From Flavobacterium agrisoli (GTDB lineage: Bacteria; Bacteroidota; Bacteroidia; Flavobacteriales; Flavobacteriaceae): a DNA stretch of 64,000 bases. The notes below the pieces were generated by a model. It was not told where the DNA came from and searched no databases. It was given only the letters and a program-made list of their open reading frames with translations. How positions within the stretch are numbered: position 1 is the stretch's first letter; each line of letters opens with the position of its first letter. Location of the stretch: assembly GCF_016522065.1 (NCBI RefSeq), contig NZ_JAEHFV010000004.1:186001-250000 (forward strand). Reading direction: 5' to 3'. Shown here in pieces: positions 18,469 through 27,787 of this stretch. The position numbers were made by a program, and so were the translations under genes.

Positions 18469-18882
18469 TTATTTGTCAACCAAGGAGGCAATAGTGATAT
18501 TCTGCATGGCTTTGAGAGTTTCATCTCGAATCATCATTAAACCATGACGTAAATTGCATTCGTTTTCGGTTTTACAATCGGAGCAGGGTTCATAAAAATT
18601 GAGTGAAGCACAAGGTAATAGCGCAATAGCTCCGTCAAAAAGGCGATGAATTTCGGCCAAAGTAATGTCGTGTTTCGATTTGATTAGGTAATAACCGCCC
18701 ATTTTTCCTTGTTTACTACTTACAAAACGAGCTCGTTTTAAGTCCAATAAAATTTGTTCTAAAAACTTTTTAGGTATGTGAGCACCTTCGGCAATCTCAA
18801 TAGTTCTGGAGATATGATTTTCTTCTTGCTCTGCTAAATAGAGCAAGGCTTTTAGTGCATATTTTGCCTTTTGTGATAGCAT
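18469..18882 (-). CDS. Rrf2-family transcriptional regulator with cysteine cluster
   Basis: 137 residues. The N-terminal winged helix (LSQKAKYALKALLYLAEQ; recognition region IPKKFLEQILLDLKRA) is typical of Rrf2. A long helix carries Cys91, Cys100, Cys103 and Cys109, spaced C-x8-C-x2-C-x5-C, close to the three-cysteine site of IscR/NsrR. It may therefore bind an iron-sulfur cluster and sense its state. It lies 293 nt upstream of the TonB receptor gene on the same strand and probably regulates that gene or itself. The intervening AT-rich stretch (18176-18468) contains no gene; a TATATTTG-like -7 box lies on the minus strand at 18339-18346. Confidence 0.88.
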   Translation of the reverse strand: MLSQKAKYALKALLYLAEQEENHISRTIEIAEGAHIPKKFLEQILLDLKRARFVSSKQGKMGGYYLIKSKHDITLAEIHRLFDGAIALLPCASLNFYEPCSDCKTENECNLRHGLMMIRDETLKAMQNITIASLVDK

Positions 18883-18951
18883 TTAAACAAATGATAAATT
18901 AGTAAATAGTTTTTTTGAAATGCAATTTAATAAAATTAAGGAGAAAAGTGT

Positions 18952-19761
18952 TTACCAGCTTCCGCCAGAACCACCACCGGAGAATCCGCCGCCGCCAAAG
19001 CCACCACCAAAGCCACCACCACCAAATCCGCCGCCAGAAGAATCACCAAATCCGCCACCATAACGACCGCTGCTTCGTCCTAAATTACTTAAAATGATTG
19101 CATCAAGTAGGCTCGGTCCGCCACCGCCACGGTTTCCAGAATTTCCACCGCCACCGCCACGGTTTTTAGACAGTAAGATTATAATGATAACAATGATAAT
19201 GATAAAAGGGAGAATAGGGAAATCACTTTCTTTGTTGGCTTTTCGTGTTCCTTTGTATTTTCCTTTAAAAACATCAAAAAGAGCATCGGCACCTTTATCT
19301 AAACCGCGATAATAACTACCAGCTTTAAATTCGGGGATGATGATATTTCGCGTAATTTCGCCACCAATACCCGCTGTTAAACGGTCTTCTAAACCGTAAC
19401 CAGGTGAAATCCAGATTTTTCGTTCGTTTTTAGCCAATAAAATTAAAACACCATTATCTTCTTTGGCTTGCCCAATTCCCCATTGATGGGCCCATTTGGG
19501 TGTAAGAATACCAATGTCTTCGTTTTTTAAACTTTCAATAGTAATTACTACAATTTGTGTAGAAGTCGAATCGGAATAACGCACCAGTTTTTCTTCTAAT
19601 TGCGTTTTTTCTGTCGGGCTTAAAATGTTGGCGTAATCATAAACCGAAGTTTGAAATTTTGGTTTTTCGGGAATGGTAAATTGCGCCACCATAACCGACG
19701 AAATCAGAAAAAGAAAAAGAGTTAAAAAAGAAGTGAAGGTATTTTGGGTGGGTTTATTCAT
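18952..19761 (-). CDS. TPM-domain (YgcG-like) exported membrane protein with Gly-rich tail
   Basis: 269 residues. A signal peptide (about 1-26) is followed by the TPM domain (VYDYANILSPTEKTQLEEKL to about 175), one transmembrane helix of Ile/Val (about 185-200) and a tail made mostly of Gly and Ser (GGGGFGGGF-like repeats) ending GGSGGSW. This is the standard YgcG layout. The TPM domain is thought to help repair or assemble membrane protein complexes such as photosystem II in plants; the bacterial role is unclear. The start overlaps the stop of the next upstream gene by one base, so both are in one operon with lemA. Confidence 0.88.
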   Translation of the reverse strand: MNKPTQNTFTSFLTLFLFLISSVMVAQFTIPEKPKFQTSVYDYANILSPTEKTQLEEKLVRYSDSTSTQIVVITIESLKNEDIGILTPKWAHQWGIGQAKEDNGVLILLAKNERKIWISPGYGLEDRLTAGIGGEITRNIIIPEFKAGSYYRGLDKGADALFDVFKGKYKGTRKANKESDFPILPFIIIIVIIIILLSKNRGGGGGNSGNRGGGGPSLLDAIILSNLGRSSGRYGGGFGDSSGGGFGGGGFGGGFGGGGFSGGGSGGSW

Positions 19762-20198
19762 TATCCTTTTGATATTTCATTAGATAGTTCGTTGGTGTCA
19801 TTTTCAGACCACGGAAAGTATTTTTTAAGTTGTTCGCCAGCCATCAAAATTCCGTCAATAATGCCTTGTTTGAAATTTTGTTTTCTAAATTGGGCAACCA
19901 TAACTTCTTTGGTGCTTTCCCAAAAATCGACCGGAACTAAATCATTGATTCCTTTATCGCCACAAATCACAAAATTTTTATCGGCTACGGCAATGTAAAA
20001 TAAAACACCATTTTGTAGTTCGGTAGCATCCATTTTTAATTCGTGAAAAACTTCCAAAGCTCGGTCAAAATGGGGTTTTGAAGTAGTTTCTTCCAAATGT
20101 ACACGAATTTCGCCTGAAGTATTGGTTTCGGCAATTCGAATAGCATTTACAATTTCTTGCTCTTCTTTTGGGGTTAAAAAATCCTCTACTTTTGACAT
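19761..20198 (-). CDS. TPM-domain protein
   Basis: 145 residues, no signal peptide. The TPM domain fills most of it (FLTPKEEQEIVNAIRIAETNTSGEIRVHLE at the start; NFVICGDKGINDLVP mid-protein). This short form is regularly found beside LemA and a YgcG-like protein. It may work with them at the inner membrane. A 16-bp hairpin separates it from lemA, while it overlaps the following TPM gene. Confidence 0.85.
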   Translation of the reverse strand: MSKVEDFLTPKEEQEIVNAIRIAETNTSGEIRVHLEETTSKPHFDRALEVFHELKMDATELQNGVLFYIAVADKNFVICGDKGINDLVPVDFWESTKEVMVAQFRKQNFKQGIIDGILMAGEQLKKYFPWSENDTNELSNEISKG

Positions 20199-20255
20199 GT
20201 TTTACGAAATTGGGTTACTGAACAAATCACAGAATGTGTTTTTTATGAGAATAGT

Positions 20256-20298
20256 AATGGAGGAATTTAAAACTCGATTACGTTTAAATTCCTCCATT
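20256..20298. repeat. 16-bp perfect inverted repeat between lemA and the TPM genes
   Basis: Arms 20256-20271 and 20283-20298, loop 11 nt. On the transcribed (minus) strand no T run follows the hairpin, so it looks more like an mRNA-stability or processing element than a terminator. On the plus strand a run of T does follow, but no plus-strand gene precedes it. Confidence 0.75.
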
Positions 20299-20305
20299 TT
20301 TTATA

Positions 20306-20893
20306 TTAGAATTTTACTTCTACTGGTTTTTCAGCTCCTTCAACAGCATTGAAATACGCTTTTTCTTTAAATCCAAACATTCCTGCAAATAGGCTGTTAG
20401 GGAAAGTTTTGATGTGGTTGTTGTATGGTTTAACCGCTTCATTAAAACGCGTACGAGCCGTTAAAATTTGATTTTCGGTACTGGCTAATTCATCCTGTAA
20501 TTTCAAGAAATTTTGATTCGCTTTTAAATCAGGATATTGTTCAACCGTTACTAACAAACGAGATAACGAACTACTTACGCCGCTTTGCGCTTTGTTAAAT
20601 TCGGCCAACTGTTCTGGTGTAATATTCGATGGATCTACAGTTGTTTGTGTGGCTTTGGCACGAGCTTCAATTACGGCAGTTAAAGTTGATTTTTCAAAAT
20701 CGGCAGCACCTTTCACCGTGTTAACCAAATTCCCAATAAGGTCATTACGTCTTTGGTAAGCCGTTTGAACATCTCCCCAAGCTTGTTCTACATTTTGGTT
20801 TAGCGTTACAGCCGTGTTGTTAATTCCTTTAACCCAACTGTAAATACCGATAAGAATTACGACTACAATAATCCAAGGCAAAAATCTTTTCAT
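20306..20893 (-). CDS. lemA: LemA family protein
   Basis: 195 residues. One N-terminal transmembrane helix (about 4-20) is followed by a long helical body with the family signatures NQNVEQAWGDVQTAYQRRNDLIGNLV and ANQNFLKLQDELASTENQI. The start ATG is 50 nt behind the MerR gene. LemA function is unsettled; it is usually encoded with TPM-domain proteins, as here. Confidence 0.93.
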   Translation of the reverse strand: MKRFLPWIIVVVILIGIYSWVKGINNTAVTLNQNVEQAWGDVQTAYQRRNDLIGNLVNTVKGAADFEKSTLTAVIEARAKATQTTVDPSNITPEQLAEFNKAQSGVSSSLSRLLVTVEQYPDLKANQNFLKLQDELASTENQILTARTRFNEAVKPYNNHIKTFPNSLFAGMFGFKEKAYFNAVEGAEKPVEVKF

Positions 20894-20943
20894 GTTTGTT
20901 TTAATTTAAAAGTTTATCTATTAATTGTTTTGGTGCCAAACGA

Positions 20944-21276
20944 TTATAATTCGTTTTTGATGGCGGTTAATTGTGTTTTGATGCTTTCTAATTTACGGAT
21001 AATTTCAAACTTATCGAGTGTTTTTTTCTGTCCCTCTTTTAAATGAATTTTGGCTCCTTCTAAAGTAAAACCTCGCTCTTTGACCAAATGGTAAATGAGT
21101 TGAAGGTTTTTCACGTCTTCGGGAGTAAACATTCGGTTGCCCTTGGCATTTTTCTTGGGTTTTAAAATGTCAAATTCACTATCCCAAAACCGAATTAACG
21201 AAGCATTAACATCAAAAGCTTTGGCTACTTCACCAATGCTGTAGTATCGTTTGTCTTTTGAAAGTTCAATGTGCAT
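20944..21276 (-). CDS. MerR-family transcriptional regulator
   Basis: 110 residues. The MerR winged helix-turn-helix is at the N-terminus (YYSIGEVAKAFDVNASLIRFWDSEF), followed by a helical dimerisation segment and no ligand-binding domain. Such short MerR proteins are widespread in Bacteroidota between an M23 peptidase gene and lemA. Its target is not evident from the sequence. Confidence 0.88.
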   Translation of the reverse strand: MHIELSKDKRYYSIGEVAKAFDVNASLIRFWDSEFDILKPKKNAKGNRMFTPEDVKNLQLIYHLVKERGFTLEGAKIHLKEGQKKTLDKFEIIRKLESIKTQLTAIKNEL

Positions 21277-21355
21277 ACGTTTTGTTTTAATCCATTTAAA
21301 TTTAAAAATGCGAAAGGTATCCGAACAGTAAATTTACTATTAAAATCTGAATTTG

Positions 21356-22333
21356 TTAATCTAACGACTGATTTTCTTGATTTGCTAATTTGGCAATGGC
21401 AACATATTCTACTGCCGAGATATTTCCGTAGTAAAAATTCAGCGGATTGACAGCTTTCCCGTCTTTGTGTACTTCATAATGGCAGTGAGGTCCTTGCGAA
21501 CGTCCCGTGCTTCCTACATATCCAATGATATCACCTCTTTTAACACGTTGGCCAACTCTACAATTGTATTTGCTCATGTGGCCGTACAGGGTTTCATAAC
21601 CAAAACCATGTTTGATAACCACATGATTTCCGTAGCCCGAAGCTGTATTATCTGCGCGAGTCACCACGCCATCGCCAGTGGCATAAATTGGAGTGCCAGT
21701 ATTGGCAGTGAAATCCATGCCGGCGTGCATTTTTTTAATTTTGGTAAACGGATCACTTCGGTAACCAAAACCAGAAGCCATTCGTTTTAAATTTTCATTT
21801 TGAACAGGTTGAATGGCCGGAATTGCGGCGAGTAAATCTTCTTTAGCGCTGGCCAATTTTAAAATTTCATCCAATGATTGCGATTGTATAGCCAATTCTT
21901 TAGCCAATTGATCCATTCTGATGGTCGTGTTTTTAACCAATTGCGAATTGTTATAACCCTCTAATTTTTTGTATCTGTTTTTGTTTGAAAAACCAGCTTT
22001 TCGAATAGAGTCCGGAATTTCGGCTTTATTAAAATATACCCGATAAAGATTGTTGTCGCGGTTTTCTAAAGCATCGGCAACGGCATCAATTTCGTCCATT
22101 TTTTTGTTTAAAATGGCGTAATTTAATTTTAAATTTTCTATTTCTCGAGCCTGAAAACGGTCGCGAGGCGTTTCAAAAAAAGGGGTGTTTAACAATAAAA
22201 CAAATGCTAAAAAACCAAACAAGGCCGAAGCAATCAAAAACAGCAAAAAAACACCAAATTTGGTTCTTTTTTTGGTGCTGATTTTTCGATACGCCAGATT
22301 TTCAGAATCGTAATAATATTTTACTTTCGCCAT
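21356..22333 (-). CDS. M23 family (LytM-type) metallopeptidase, membrane anchored
   Basis: 325 residues. One transmembrane helix (about 25-47) is followed by a coiled-coil region (about 60-110) and a C-terminal peptidase M23 domain. Zinc ligands are visible in HAGMDF and HCHYEV, with GYGNHVVIKHG and LYGHMSKYNCRVGQRVKRG between them. It probably cleaves peptidoglycan cross-bridges in the periplasm. It heads a minus-strand series of genes ending with the TPM genes and is divergent from alaS. Confidence 0.92.
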   Translation of the reverse strand: MAKVKYYYDSENLAYRKISTKKRTKFGVFLLFLIASALFGFLAFVLLLNTPFFETPRDRFQAREIENLKLNYAILNKKMDEIDAVADALENRDNNLYRVYFNKAEIPDSIRKAGFSNKNRYKKLEGYNNSQLVKNTTIRMDQLAKELAIQSQSLDEILKLASAKEDLLAAIPAIQPVQNENLKRMASGFGYRSDPFTKIKKMHAGMDFTANTGTPIYATGDGVVTRADNTASGYGNHVVIKHGFGYETLYGHMSKYNCRVGQRVKRGDIIGYVGSTGRSQGPHCHYEVHKDGKAVNPLNFYYGNISAVEYVAIAKLANQENQSLD

Positions 22334-22563
22334 ATTTTAAAATACCCTATTTTTGCACTTCTTAAAAAAGGTTAGTCGAAACAAATTTAATAAATGTTAC
22401 TGTTGTTCGGCCTTTTTTTGAGATTAAATAAATTTATAGCCGATTGAAAGAGTTGAAATTTAATGATTTAAAAATTGTTGAATTTTATAAAGAAATTGAA
22501 TTTGGAACTGAACTGAAGAATAATCTTTAATTTTTTCAATCCTTGAATCACTAAATTATATAA

Positions 22564-25203
22564 ATGAAATCACAAGACATTCGCAAAGCATTTCTACAAT
22601 TCTTTGAAAGCAAAGGACATTTAATAGTTCCTTCGGCTCCTATTGTTTTAAAAGATGATCCTACTTTGATGTTTAACAACTCGGGTATGGCTCAGTTTAA
22701 AGAGTATTTTTTAGGAAATGCCACTCCCAAGAGCAATCGAATTGCTGATACTCAAAAATGTTTGCGTGTTTCGGGTAAACACAATGATTTAGAAGATGTT
22801 GGTTTTGATACCTATCACCATACCATGTTCGAAATGTTAGGAAACTGGTCTTTTGGCGATTATTTCAAAAAAGAGGCTATTCCGTTTGCTTGGGAATTTT
22901 TAACCGAAGTTTTAAAGTTAGATAAAGATCGTTTATACGTTTCTGTTTTTGAAGGAAATGAAGCAGAAAATGTTCCTTTTGACCAAGAAGCGTTTGATAT
23001 TTGGAAACAATTTGTATCTGAAGACCGCATTATACTTGGAAATAAAAAAGATAATTTTTGGGAAATGGGCGATCAAGGACCTTGCGGGCCATGTTCTGAA
23101 ATTCACATTGATTTGCGTACCGATGCTGAGAGAGCTGAAGTTTCTGGTTTTAGTTTGGTAAATGCCGATCACCCTCAAGTGGTTGAAATTTGGAACAACG
23201 TATTTATGGAGTTTAACCGTAAAGCCGATGGTTCGTTAGAAAAATTACCTGCACAACACGTGGATACCGGAATGGGATTTGAGCGTTTGTGTATGGCAAT
23301 GCAAAATGTAACTTCTAATTACGATACCGATGTTTTTACGCCACTTATTGAAAAAGTAGAGCAAATTACAGGTTTACAATATACTTCAAACGAAGTAAAA
23401 AACATTTCGGAAGAGCAAAACAAAACCAATATTGCCATTCGTGTGGTAGTTGATCACGTTCGTGCTGTTGCTTTTGCCATTGCCGATGGACAATTGCCTT
23501 CCAACACTGGCGCTGGTTATGTAATTCGTCGTATTTTGCGTCGTGCTATTCGTTACGGATTTACTTTTTTAAATACCAAAGAGCCTTTTATTTATCAATT
23601 GGTTGAGGTATTGGCCAATCAAATGGGTGAGTTTTTCCCTGAAATAAAATCACAAAAAACGTTGGTTTCGAATGTGATTCGCGAAGAGGAAAATTCGTTT
23701 CTAAAAACCTTAGATCAAGGATTGATTTTGTTGGAAACTATTGTCGCAAATAATTCAGAAAAAGTGATTTCGGGTAAAAAAGCTTTCGAATTATACGATA
23801 CCTACGGTTTTCCAATTGATTTAACGAGTTTGATTTTACGCGAAAAGGGACTTGAATTGGATGAAAAGGAATTCGAATCGGAATTACAAAAACAAAAAGA
23901 GCGTTCTAGAGCGGCTTCAAAAGTAAAAGCAGGCGATTGGCAAATTTTAATTGATGACGAAGAAGAAGAATTTATCGGATACGATCACACGCAAGCCAAA
24001 GTAAAAATTACCCGTTACCGAAAAGTAGAAAGTGCTAAAGATGGTGAGGTGTACCAAATTGTTTTCAACATGACACCGTTTTATCCTGAAGGTGGAGGAC
24101 AAGTTGGAGATAAAGGTTATTTTGAAGCGGCTAACGGCGATGTGGTTTATATTATCGATACCAAAAAAGAAAATAACGTAATCATTCATTTTGCGAAAGA
24201 ATTGCCAAATAATTTAGCTGGCTTTTTCACCGCTTATGTTGATTTGCACAGTCGAAAAAACTCGGCAGCTAACCACTCGGCAACGCACTTAATGCATTTG
24301 GCTTTACGAACTGTTTTAGGTACACATGTTGAGCAAAAAGGATCCTTGGTGACGCCAAAAAATCTTCGTTTTGACTTTTCGCATTTTGCAAAAGTAACCG
24401 ACGAAGAATTGAAACAAGTTGAAGATTTTGTAGATGCTCGAATTCAAGAGCATTTACCATTAATAGAAAGACGAAGCATTCCAATCCAGCAAGCTTTAGA
24501 CGAAGGTGCTATGGCGCTTTTTGGTGAAAAATATGGCGATAATGTGCGTGCTATCAAATTTGGAGATAGTATGGAATTGTGTGGTGGTATTCACGTAAAA
24601 AACACAGCCGATATTTGGTCGTTTAAAATTGTTTCAGAAGGAGCTGTAGCAGCGGGAATTCGCCGTATTGAAGCCATTACGGGCGAAGGTGTCAGAACTT
24701 ATTTTGCTTCGCAAGAAGAATTGTTAGGTGATATTAAAGCAGTTTTGAAAAACCCTCAAGATACCGTTAAAGCGGTGACTGGATTGCAAGATGAGAATGC
24801 CAAGCTTAAAAAACAAGTGGAGGCGTTGTTAAAAGATAAAGCTAAAAATATGAAAGCCGATTTAGCTAAAGAATTGCATGAAATTAACGGAATTCAGTTC
24901 TTAGCCAAACAAGTTGATTTGAATCCGGAAGGTGCCAAAGATTTGGTTTATGAGTTGGGTAATTTAGGAACTAATTTGTTCTTGCTTTTAGCTACAGCCG
25001 AGGAAGGAAAACCAATGTTAACCTGCTATATTTCAAAAGAATTGGTGGCCGATAAAAAACTAAATGCTGGACAAGTGGTTCGTGAATTAGGAAAATACAT
25101 TCAAGGAGGCGGAGGCGGACAACCGTTTTTTGCAACTGCTGGAGGTAAAAATGTAAATGGAATTGCAGAAGCGCTTGAAAAAGCTAAAGATTATTTGAAT
25201 TAA
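22564..25203 (+). CDS. alaS: Alanine--tRNA ligase
   Basis: 879 residues, full length. Class II catalytic core from the start ([23 protein letters not shown]), then the editing domain with the zinc-binding HSATHLMH and CGGIH motifs, a coiled coil (about 745-775) and the C-terminal domain ending in the Gly-rich [16 protein letters not shown]. It charges tRNA-Ala in the cytoplasm. The 230-nt gap before it holds a plus-strand TATTTTTG (22348-22355) that could give a leader of about 200 nt, but no -33 element is clear. Confidence 0.97.
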   Translation: MKSQDIRKAFLQFFESKGHLIVPSAPIVLKDDPTLMFNNSGMAQFKEYFLGNATPKSNRIADTQKCLRVSGKHNDLEDVGFDTYHHTMFEMLGNWSFGDYFKKEAIPFAWEFLTEVLKLDKDRLYVSVFEGNEAENVPFDQEAFDIWKQFVSEDRIILGNKKDNFWEMGDQGPCGPCSEIHIDLRTDAERAEVSGFSLVNADHPQVVEIWNNVFMEFNRKADGSLEKLPAQHVDTGMGFERLCMAMQNVTSNYDTDVFTPLIEKVEQITGLQYTSNEVKNISEEQNKTNIAIRVVVDHVRAVAFAIADGQLPSNTGAGYVIRRILRRAIRYGFTFLNTKEPFIYQLVEVLANQMGEFFPEIKSQKTLVSNVIREEENSFLKTLDQGLILLETIVANNSEKVISGKKAFELYDTYGFPIDLTSLILREKGLELDEKEFESELQKQKERSRAASKVKAGDWQILIDDEEEEFIGYDHTQAKVKITRYRKVESAKDGEVYQIVFNMTPFYPEGGGQVGDKGYFEAANGDVVYIIDTKKENNVIIHFAKELPNNLAGFFTAYVDLHSRKNSAANHSATHLMHLALRTVLGTHVEQKGSLVTPKNLRFDFSHFAKVTDEELKQVEDFVDARIQEHLPLIERRSIPIQQALDEGAMALFGEKYGDNVRAIKFGDSMELCGGIHVKNTADIWSFKIVSEGAVAAGIRRIEAITGEGVRTYFASQEELLGDIKAVLKNPQDTVKAVTGLQDENAKLKKQVEALLKDKAKNMKADLAKELHEINGIQFLAKQVDLNPEGAKDLVYELGNLGTNLFLLLATAEEGKPMLTCYISKELVADKKLNAGQVVRELGKYIQGGGGGQPFFATAGGKNVNGIAEALEKAKDYLN

Positions 25204-25227
25204 GGGAGTGATTAAAAATATTATACC

Positions 25228-25263
25228 CAAAAAAGGTTGTCCTGATTGAGGCAACCTTTTTTT
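25228..25263 (+). terminator. Terminator after alaS
   Basis: Stem GGTTG/CAACC (25235-25239 with 25252-25256), extended by A-T pairs on the outside, then seven T. Confidence 0.8.
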
Positions 25264-25384
25264 GTTTTTTAAAGTCAGATCTATAACAAAGTGGTTTGAT
25301 TTATATTGAAAAAATATTTTTTTGAGATCAATATTCTATTATTTTTGGAGCATAACCCAAATATAAATTTAACCTACTATTATC

Positions 25385-25918
25385 ATGAAAAAAATTATCT
25401 TTTTCACTTTTTTGCTGTCTTCTACAGCTATTTTTTCTCAACAGTTATCTTATGGAAGCTGCGGAACAGTTTACGACGCTAATCAGAAAAAAGTAAAACC
25501 GATGGAGGTGCGTAAATTAATGGAAAATAACCCCGAAGCATTAAAACTGTATAATGCAGGTAGAAGTAAAAAGACGTGGGGGAACGTACTTTTTTATGGC
25601 GGAATTGGTTTGGTGGCAACAAATGTAATTGTAGCCATGAATAACGATAATACTACTTTTACCAACACTTCAATTAATTATGGGAATAGTTCCATTGGAT
25701 CGGTGGTGAAAGCAGATTCAGAGCGATCCAATATGACAGCTGCTATTATCGGTGGAGCTATGATTGTGGCTTCTATTCCTATTAAAATTGGATATCCCAA
25801 AAGAATAAAGTCGGCTTTAGGTTTGTATAATGATAAAGTTGTGGCAAATTCAAAACCAGATCCCAAAACAACTTTATTGGCTAGTACCAATCAATTAGGT
25901 TTTAAAATCGAGTTTTAA
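25385..25918 (+). CDS. Exported protein of unknown function
   Basis: 177 residues. Signal peptide to about residue 18 (STAIFSQQ). Two further hydrophobic segments (about 62-78 and 118-136) flank a Ser/Asn-rich loop. I do not recognise a named family. The sequence KLMENNPEALKLYNAGRSKKTWGNVLFYGG, then membrane segments, resembles a class of flavobacterial proteins with no known role. It has its own terminator. Confidence 0.7.
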   Translation: MKKIIFFTFLLSSTAIFSQQLSYGSCGTVYDANQKKVKPMEVRKLMENNPEALKLYNAGRSKKTWGNVLFYGGIGLVATNVIVAMNNDNTTFTNTSINYGNSSIGSVVKADSERSNMTAAIIGGAMIVASIPIKIGYPKRIKSALGLYNDKVVANSKPDPKTTLLASTNQLGFKIEF

Positions 25919-25945
25919 AAAGTTTATATAATTTACCTATTAATC

Positions 25946-25977
25946 AAAACCAAATACTTCGCTATTTGGTTTTTTTA
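25946..25977 (+). terminator. Terminator
   Basis: An 11-bp perfect stem (25946-25956 with 25963-25973) with a 6-nt loop containing TTCG is followed by T residues. Confidence 0.85.
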
Positions 25978-25984
25978 TTGTCAA

Positions 25985-26002
25985 AAATTCGTGAAATTCG
26001 TG
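25985..26002. repeat. 9-bp tandem duplication AAATTCGTG x2
   Basis: Two perfect head-to-tail copies lie 17 nt before the GSCFA gene. No function is evident. Confidence 0.7.
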
Positions 26003-26018
26003 TTCAAATAAACATACA

Positions 26019-26996
26019 ATGCAGTTTACTACGCCAATTCCGATTTTACCTAGTTCAAATCCTATAGATTACAATGCTAAAATAATATCGTTAGGCTCCT
26101 GTTTTGCGGAGAATATGGGCGAAAAATTAGATTATTTTAAATTTCAAAATACCACCAATCCGTTTGGAATTATTTTTAATCCGGTTTCTATAGAAAAATT
26201 GATTTTTAGAGCCATACATCAAATTGCTTTTACCGAAAATGATCTTATTTTTCACAACCAAATGTGGCATTGTTTCGAGGTACATTCACAACTTTCTGAT
26301 TTGGATGATGTTGTTCTTTTGAAAAAATTGAATAACATATTAGTTGATTTTCGAACAAAACTGGAACAAACTTCTCATGTTATCATAACCTACGGAACTG
26401 CTTGGGTATACCGACACAAGGAATCGAATGAAATTGTAGCCAATTGCCATAAAGTACCTCAAAAACAATTTGTCAAAGAATTACTTTCGGTAGAAATAAT
26501 TCAAAAAAGTATTCAAAACACAATCAAATTGATTCAGTCAGTAAATCCGAAAGCGAATTTCATTTTTACTATTTCTCCAGTGCGTCACATTAAAGATGGT
26601 TTTGTAGAAAATCAAATCAGTAAAGCGCATTTAATTACTGCTTTACATGGTTTTTTGGTTCACAACTCACAACTCACAACTCAAGACACTTCACGCTTCA
26701 CTCTTCACTATTTTCCTTCCTACGAAATCATGATGGATGAACTTCGTGATTACCGTTATTATGCCGAAGATATGTTACATCCCAACCAAACGGCTATTCG
26801 GTATATTTGGAGTAAATTCAAAGAAAACTATCTCTCGGCTTCTGTTTTTGGGGTGTTAGAAGAAGTTGATACCATTCAAAAAAGTTTGTTGCATCGGCCT
26901 TTTAATCCAAAATCCGAAAGTCACTTAAAGTTTGAAGCCAAATTGCGTGAAAAAATTACTACATTAGTGCAACAATACCCCCATATTCAATTTTAA
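26019..26996 (+). CDS. GSCFA domain protein
   Basis: 325 residues. The family-defining LGSCFAENMGEKL is at about residues 26-38, followed by FQNTTNPFGIIFNP, ITYGTAWVYR and FTISPVRHIKDG. These resemble an SGNH-hydrolase-like fold, with the Ser of GSCFA as a possible nucleophile. No signal peptide. The substrate is unknown. A low-complexity stretch at about residues 215-230 is encoded by three 7-bp repeats. The stop is next to the start of the DUF4230 gene, so the two are co-transcribed. Confidence 0.9.
   Translation: MQFTTPIPILPSSNPIDYNAKIISLGSCFAENMGEKLDYFKFQNTTNPFGIIFNPVSIEKLIFRAIHQIAFTENDLIFHNQMWHCFEVHSQLSDLDDVVLLKKLNNILVDFRTKLEQTSHVIITYGTAWVYRHKESNEIVANCHKVPQKQFVKELLSVEIIQKSIQNTIKLIQSVNPKANFIFTISPVRHIKDGFVENQISKAHLITALHGFLVHNSQLTTQDTSRFTLHYFPSYEIMMDELRDYRYYAEDMLHPNQTAIRYIWSKFKENYLSASVFGVLEEVDTIQKSLLHRPFNPKSESHLKFEAKLREKITTLVQQYPHIQF
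26661..26681 (+). repeat. Three tandem 7-bp repeats (CACAACT) inside the GSCFA gene
   Basis: Perfect head-to-tail copies lie within the coding region. The unit is not a multiple of three, so gain or loss of one copy would break the frame. Confidence 0.8.
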
Positions 26997-26997
26997 G

Positions 26998-27615
26998 ATG
27001 ATTCGAAAAATACTTCTTTTTGCAGCCGTTATTGTCGGGATACTTTTGGCTTTTCGTTATTGCGAATTTAAAAAAGACGACAATTCCCAACTCGATTACA
27101 GTGGTTTAATTCAGGAACAAATTGTAAACGTAGGGAAACTGGTTGTAACCGAAGGACATTTTTCGGAAGTGATTACCTATAAAAATCAAGAAAAATATTT
27201 GATGGATATGATTTCTTTTGAGAAAAAAGCCTTGATTGTGGTTAATGCAGATGTAACCATTTCGTATGATTTGCACAAAATGAAATACGATATTGATGAG
27301 AAAAACAAGACGATCACGATTGTTTCGATTCCAAAAGAAGAAATAAAAATTAGTCCTGATATTAAATTCTACGATGTAGCACAAAGTCAGCTTAACCCTT
27401 TTACAGGCGACGATTACAATAAAATAAATGCTTCGGTTAAAGCGAATTTATCTAAAAAAATAGCCAAATCTACCCTGAAAAGCAATGCAAAAAACAGGCT
27501 GATAAGCGAGTTGTCAAAGATTTTAATTTTGACCAAAACAATGGGATGGAAATTACAATATGAAGGACAAATCATTGAACAAGAATCGGATTTAAAACAA
27601 GATTTAAAGTTATAA
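26998..27615 (+). CDS. DUF4230 domain protein
   Basis: 205 residues. One N-terminal hydrophobic anchor (about 4-20) is followed by a single DUF4230 domain, typical features being VGKLVVTEGHFSEV, ALIVVNADVTISYDL and TIVSIPKEEIKISPDI. It probably faces the periplasm. The function is unknown. It starts 1 nt after the GSCFA stop and is followed by a terminator. Confidence 0.88.
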   Translation: MIRKILLFAAVIVGILLAFRYCEFKKDDNSQLDYSGLIQEQIVNVGKLVVTEGHFSEVITYKNQEKYLMDMISFEKKALIVVNADVTISYDLHKMKYDIDEKNKTITIVSIPKEEIKISPDIKFYDVAQSQLNPFTGDDYNKINASVKANLSKKIAKSTLKSNAKNRLISELSKILILTKTMGWKLQYEGQIIEQESDLKQDLKL

Positions 27616-27626
27616 AGAAAAAATGC

Positions 27627-27650
27627 AGCGCTTTTATGAGCGCTTTTTTT
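27627..27650 (+). terminator. Terminator after the DUF4230 gene
   Basis: Stem AGCGCT (27627-27632 with 27639-27644), loop TTTATG, then a T run. Confidence 0.85.
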
Positions 27651-27787
27651 GTGTTTAGACTCTTTTGTAAAAGTAAATCCTGAAACAAAATTTGTGAATT
27701 ATGTAAAATTTAGCCAACTAATTTCAAGAAATTTGAAGTTGTGAAATCTGATTTTTTTCAGTTCGATCCAACCAAAGCCAATCAATA

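Noticed and set aside
18960-19165. GC-rich short repeats that look like a tandem array
   Set aside because: They encode the Gly-rich tail of the YgcG-like TPM protein; unit length and spacing do not fit a CRISPR array or minisatellite.
22362-22563. Possible regulatory leader such as a T-box before alaS
   Set aside because: No T-box sequence, specifier loop or terminator/antiterminator pair can be seen; T-box elements are not expected in Bacteroidota.
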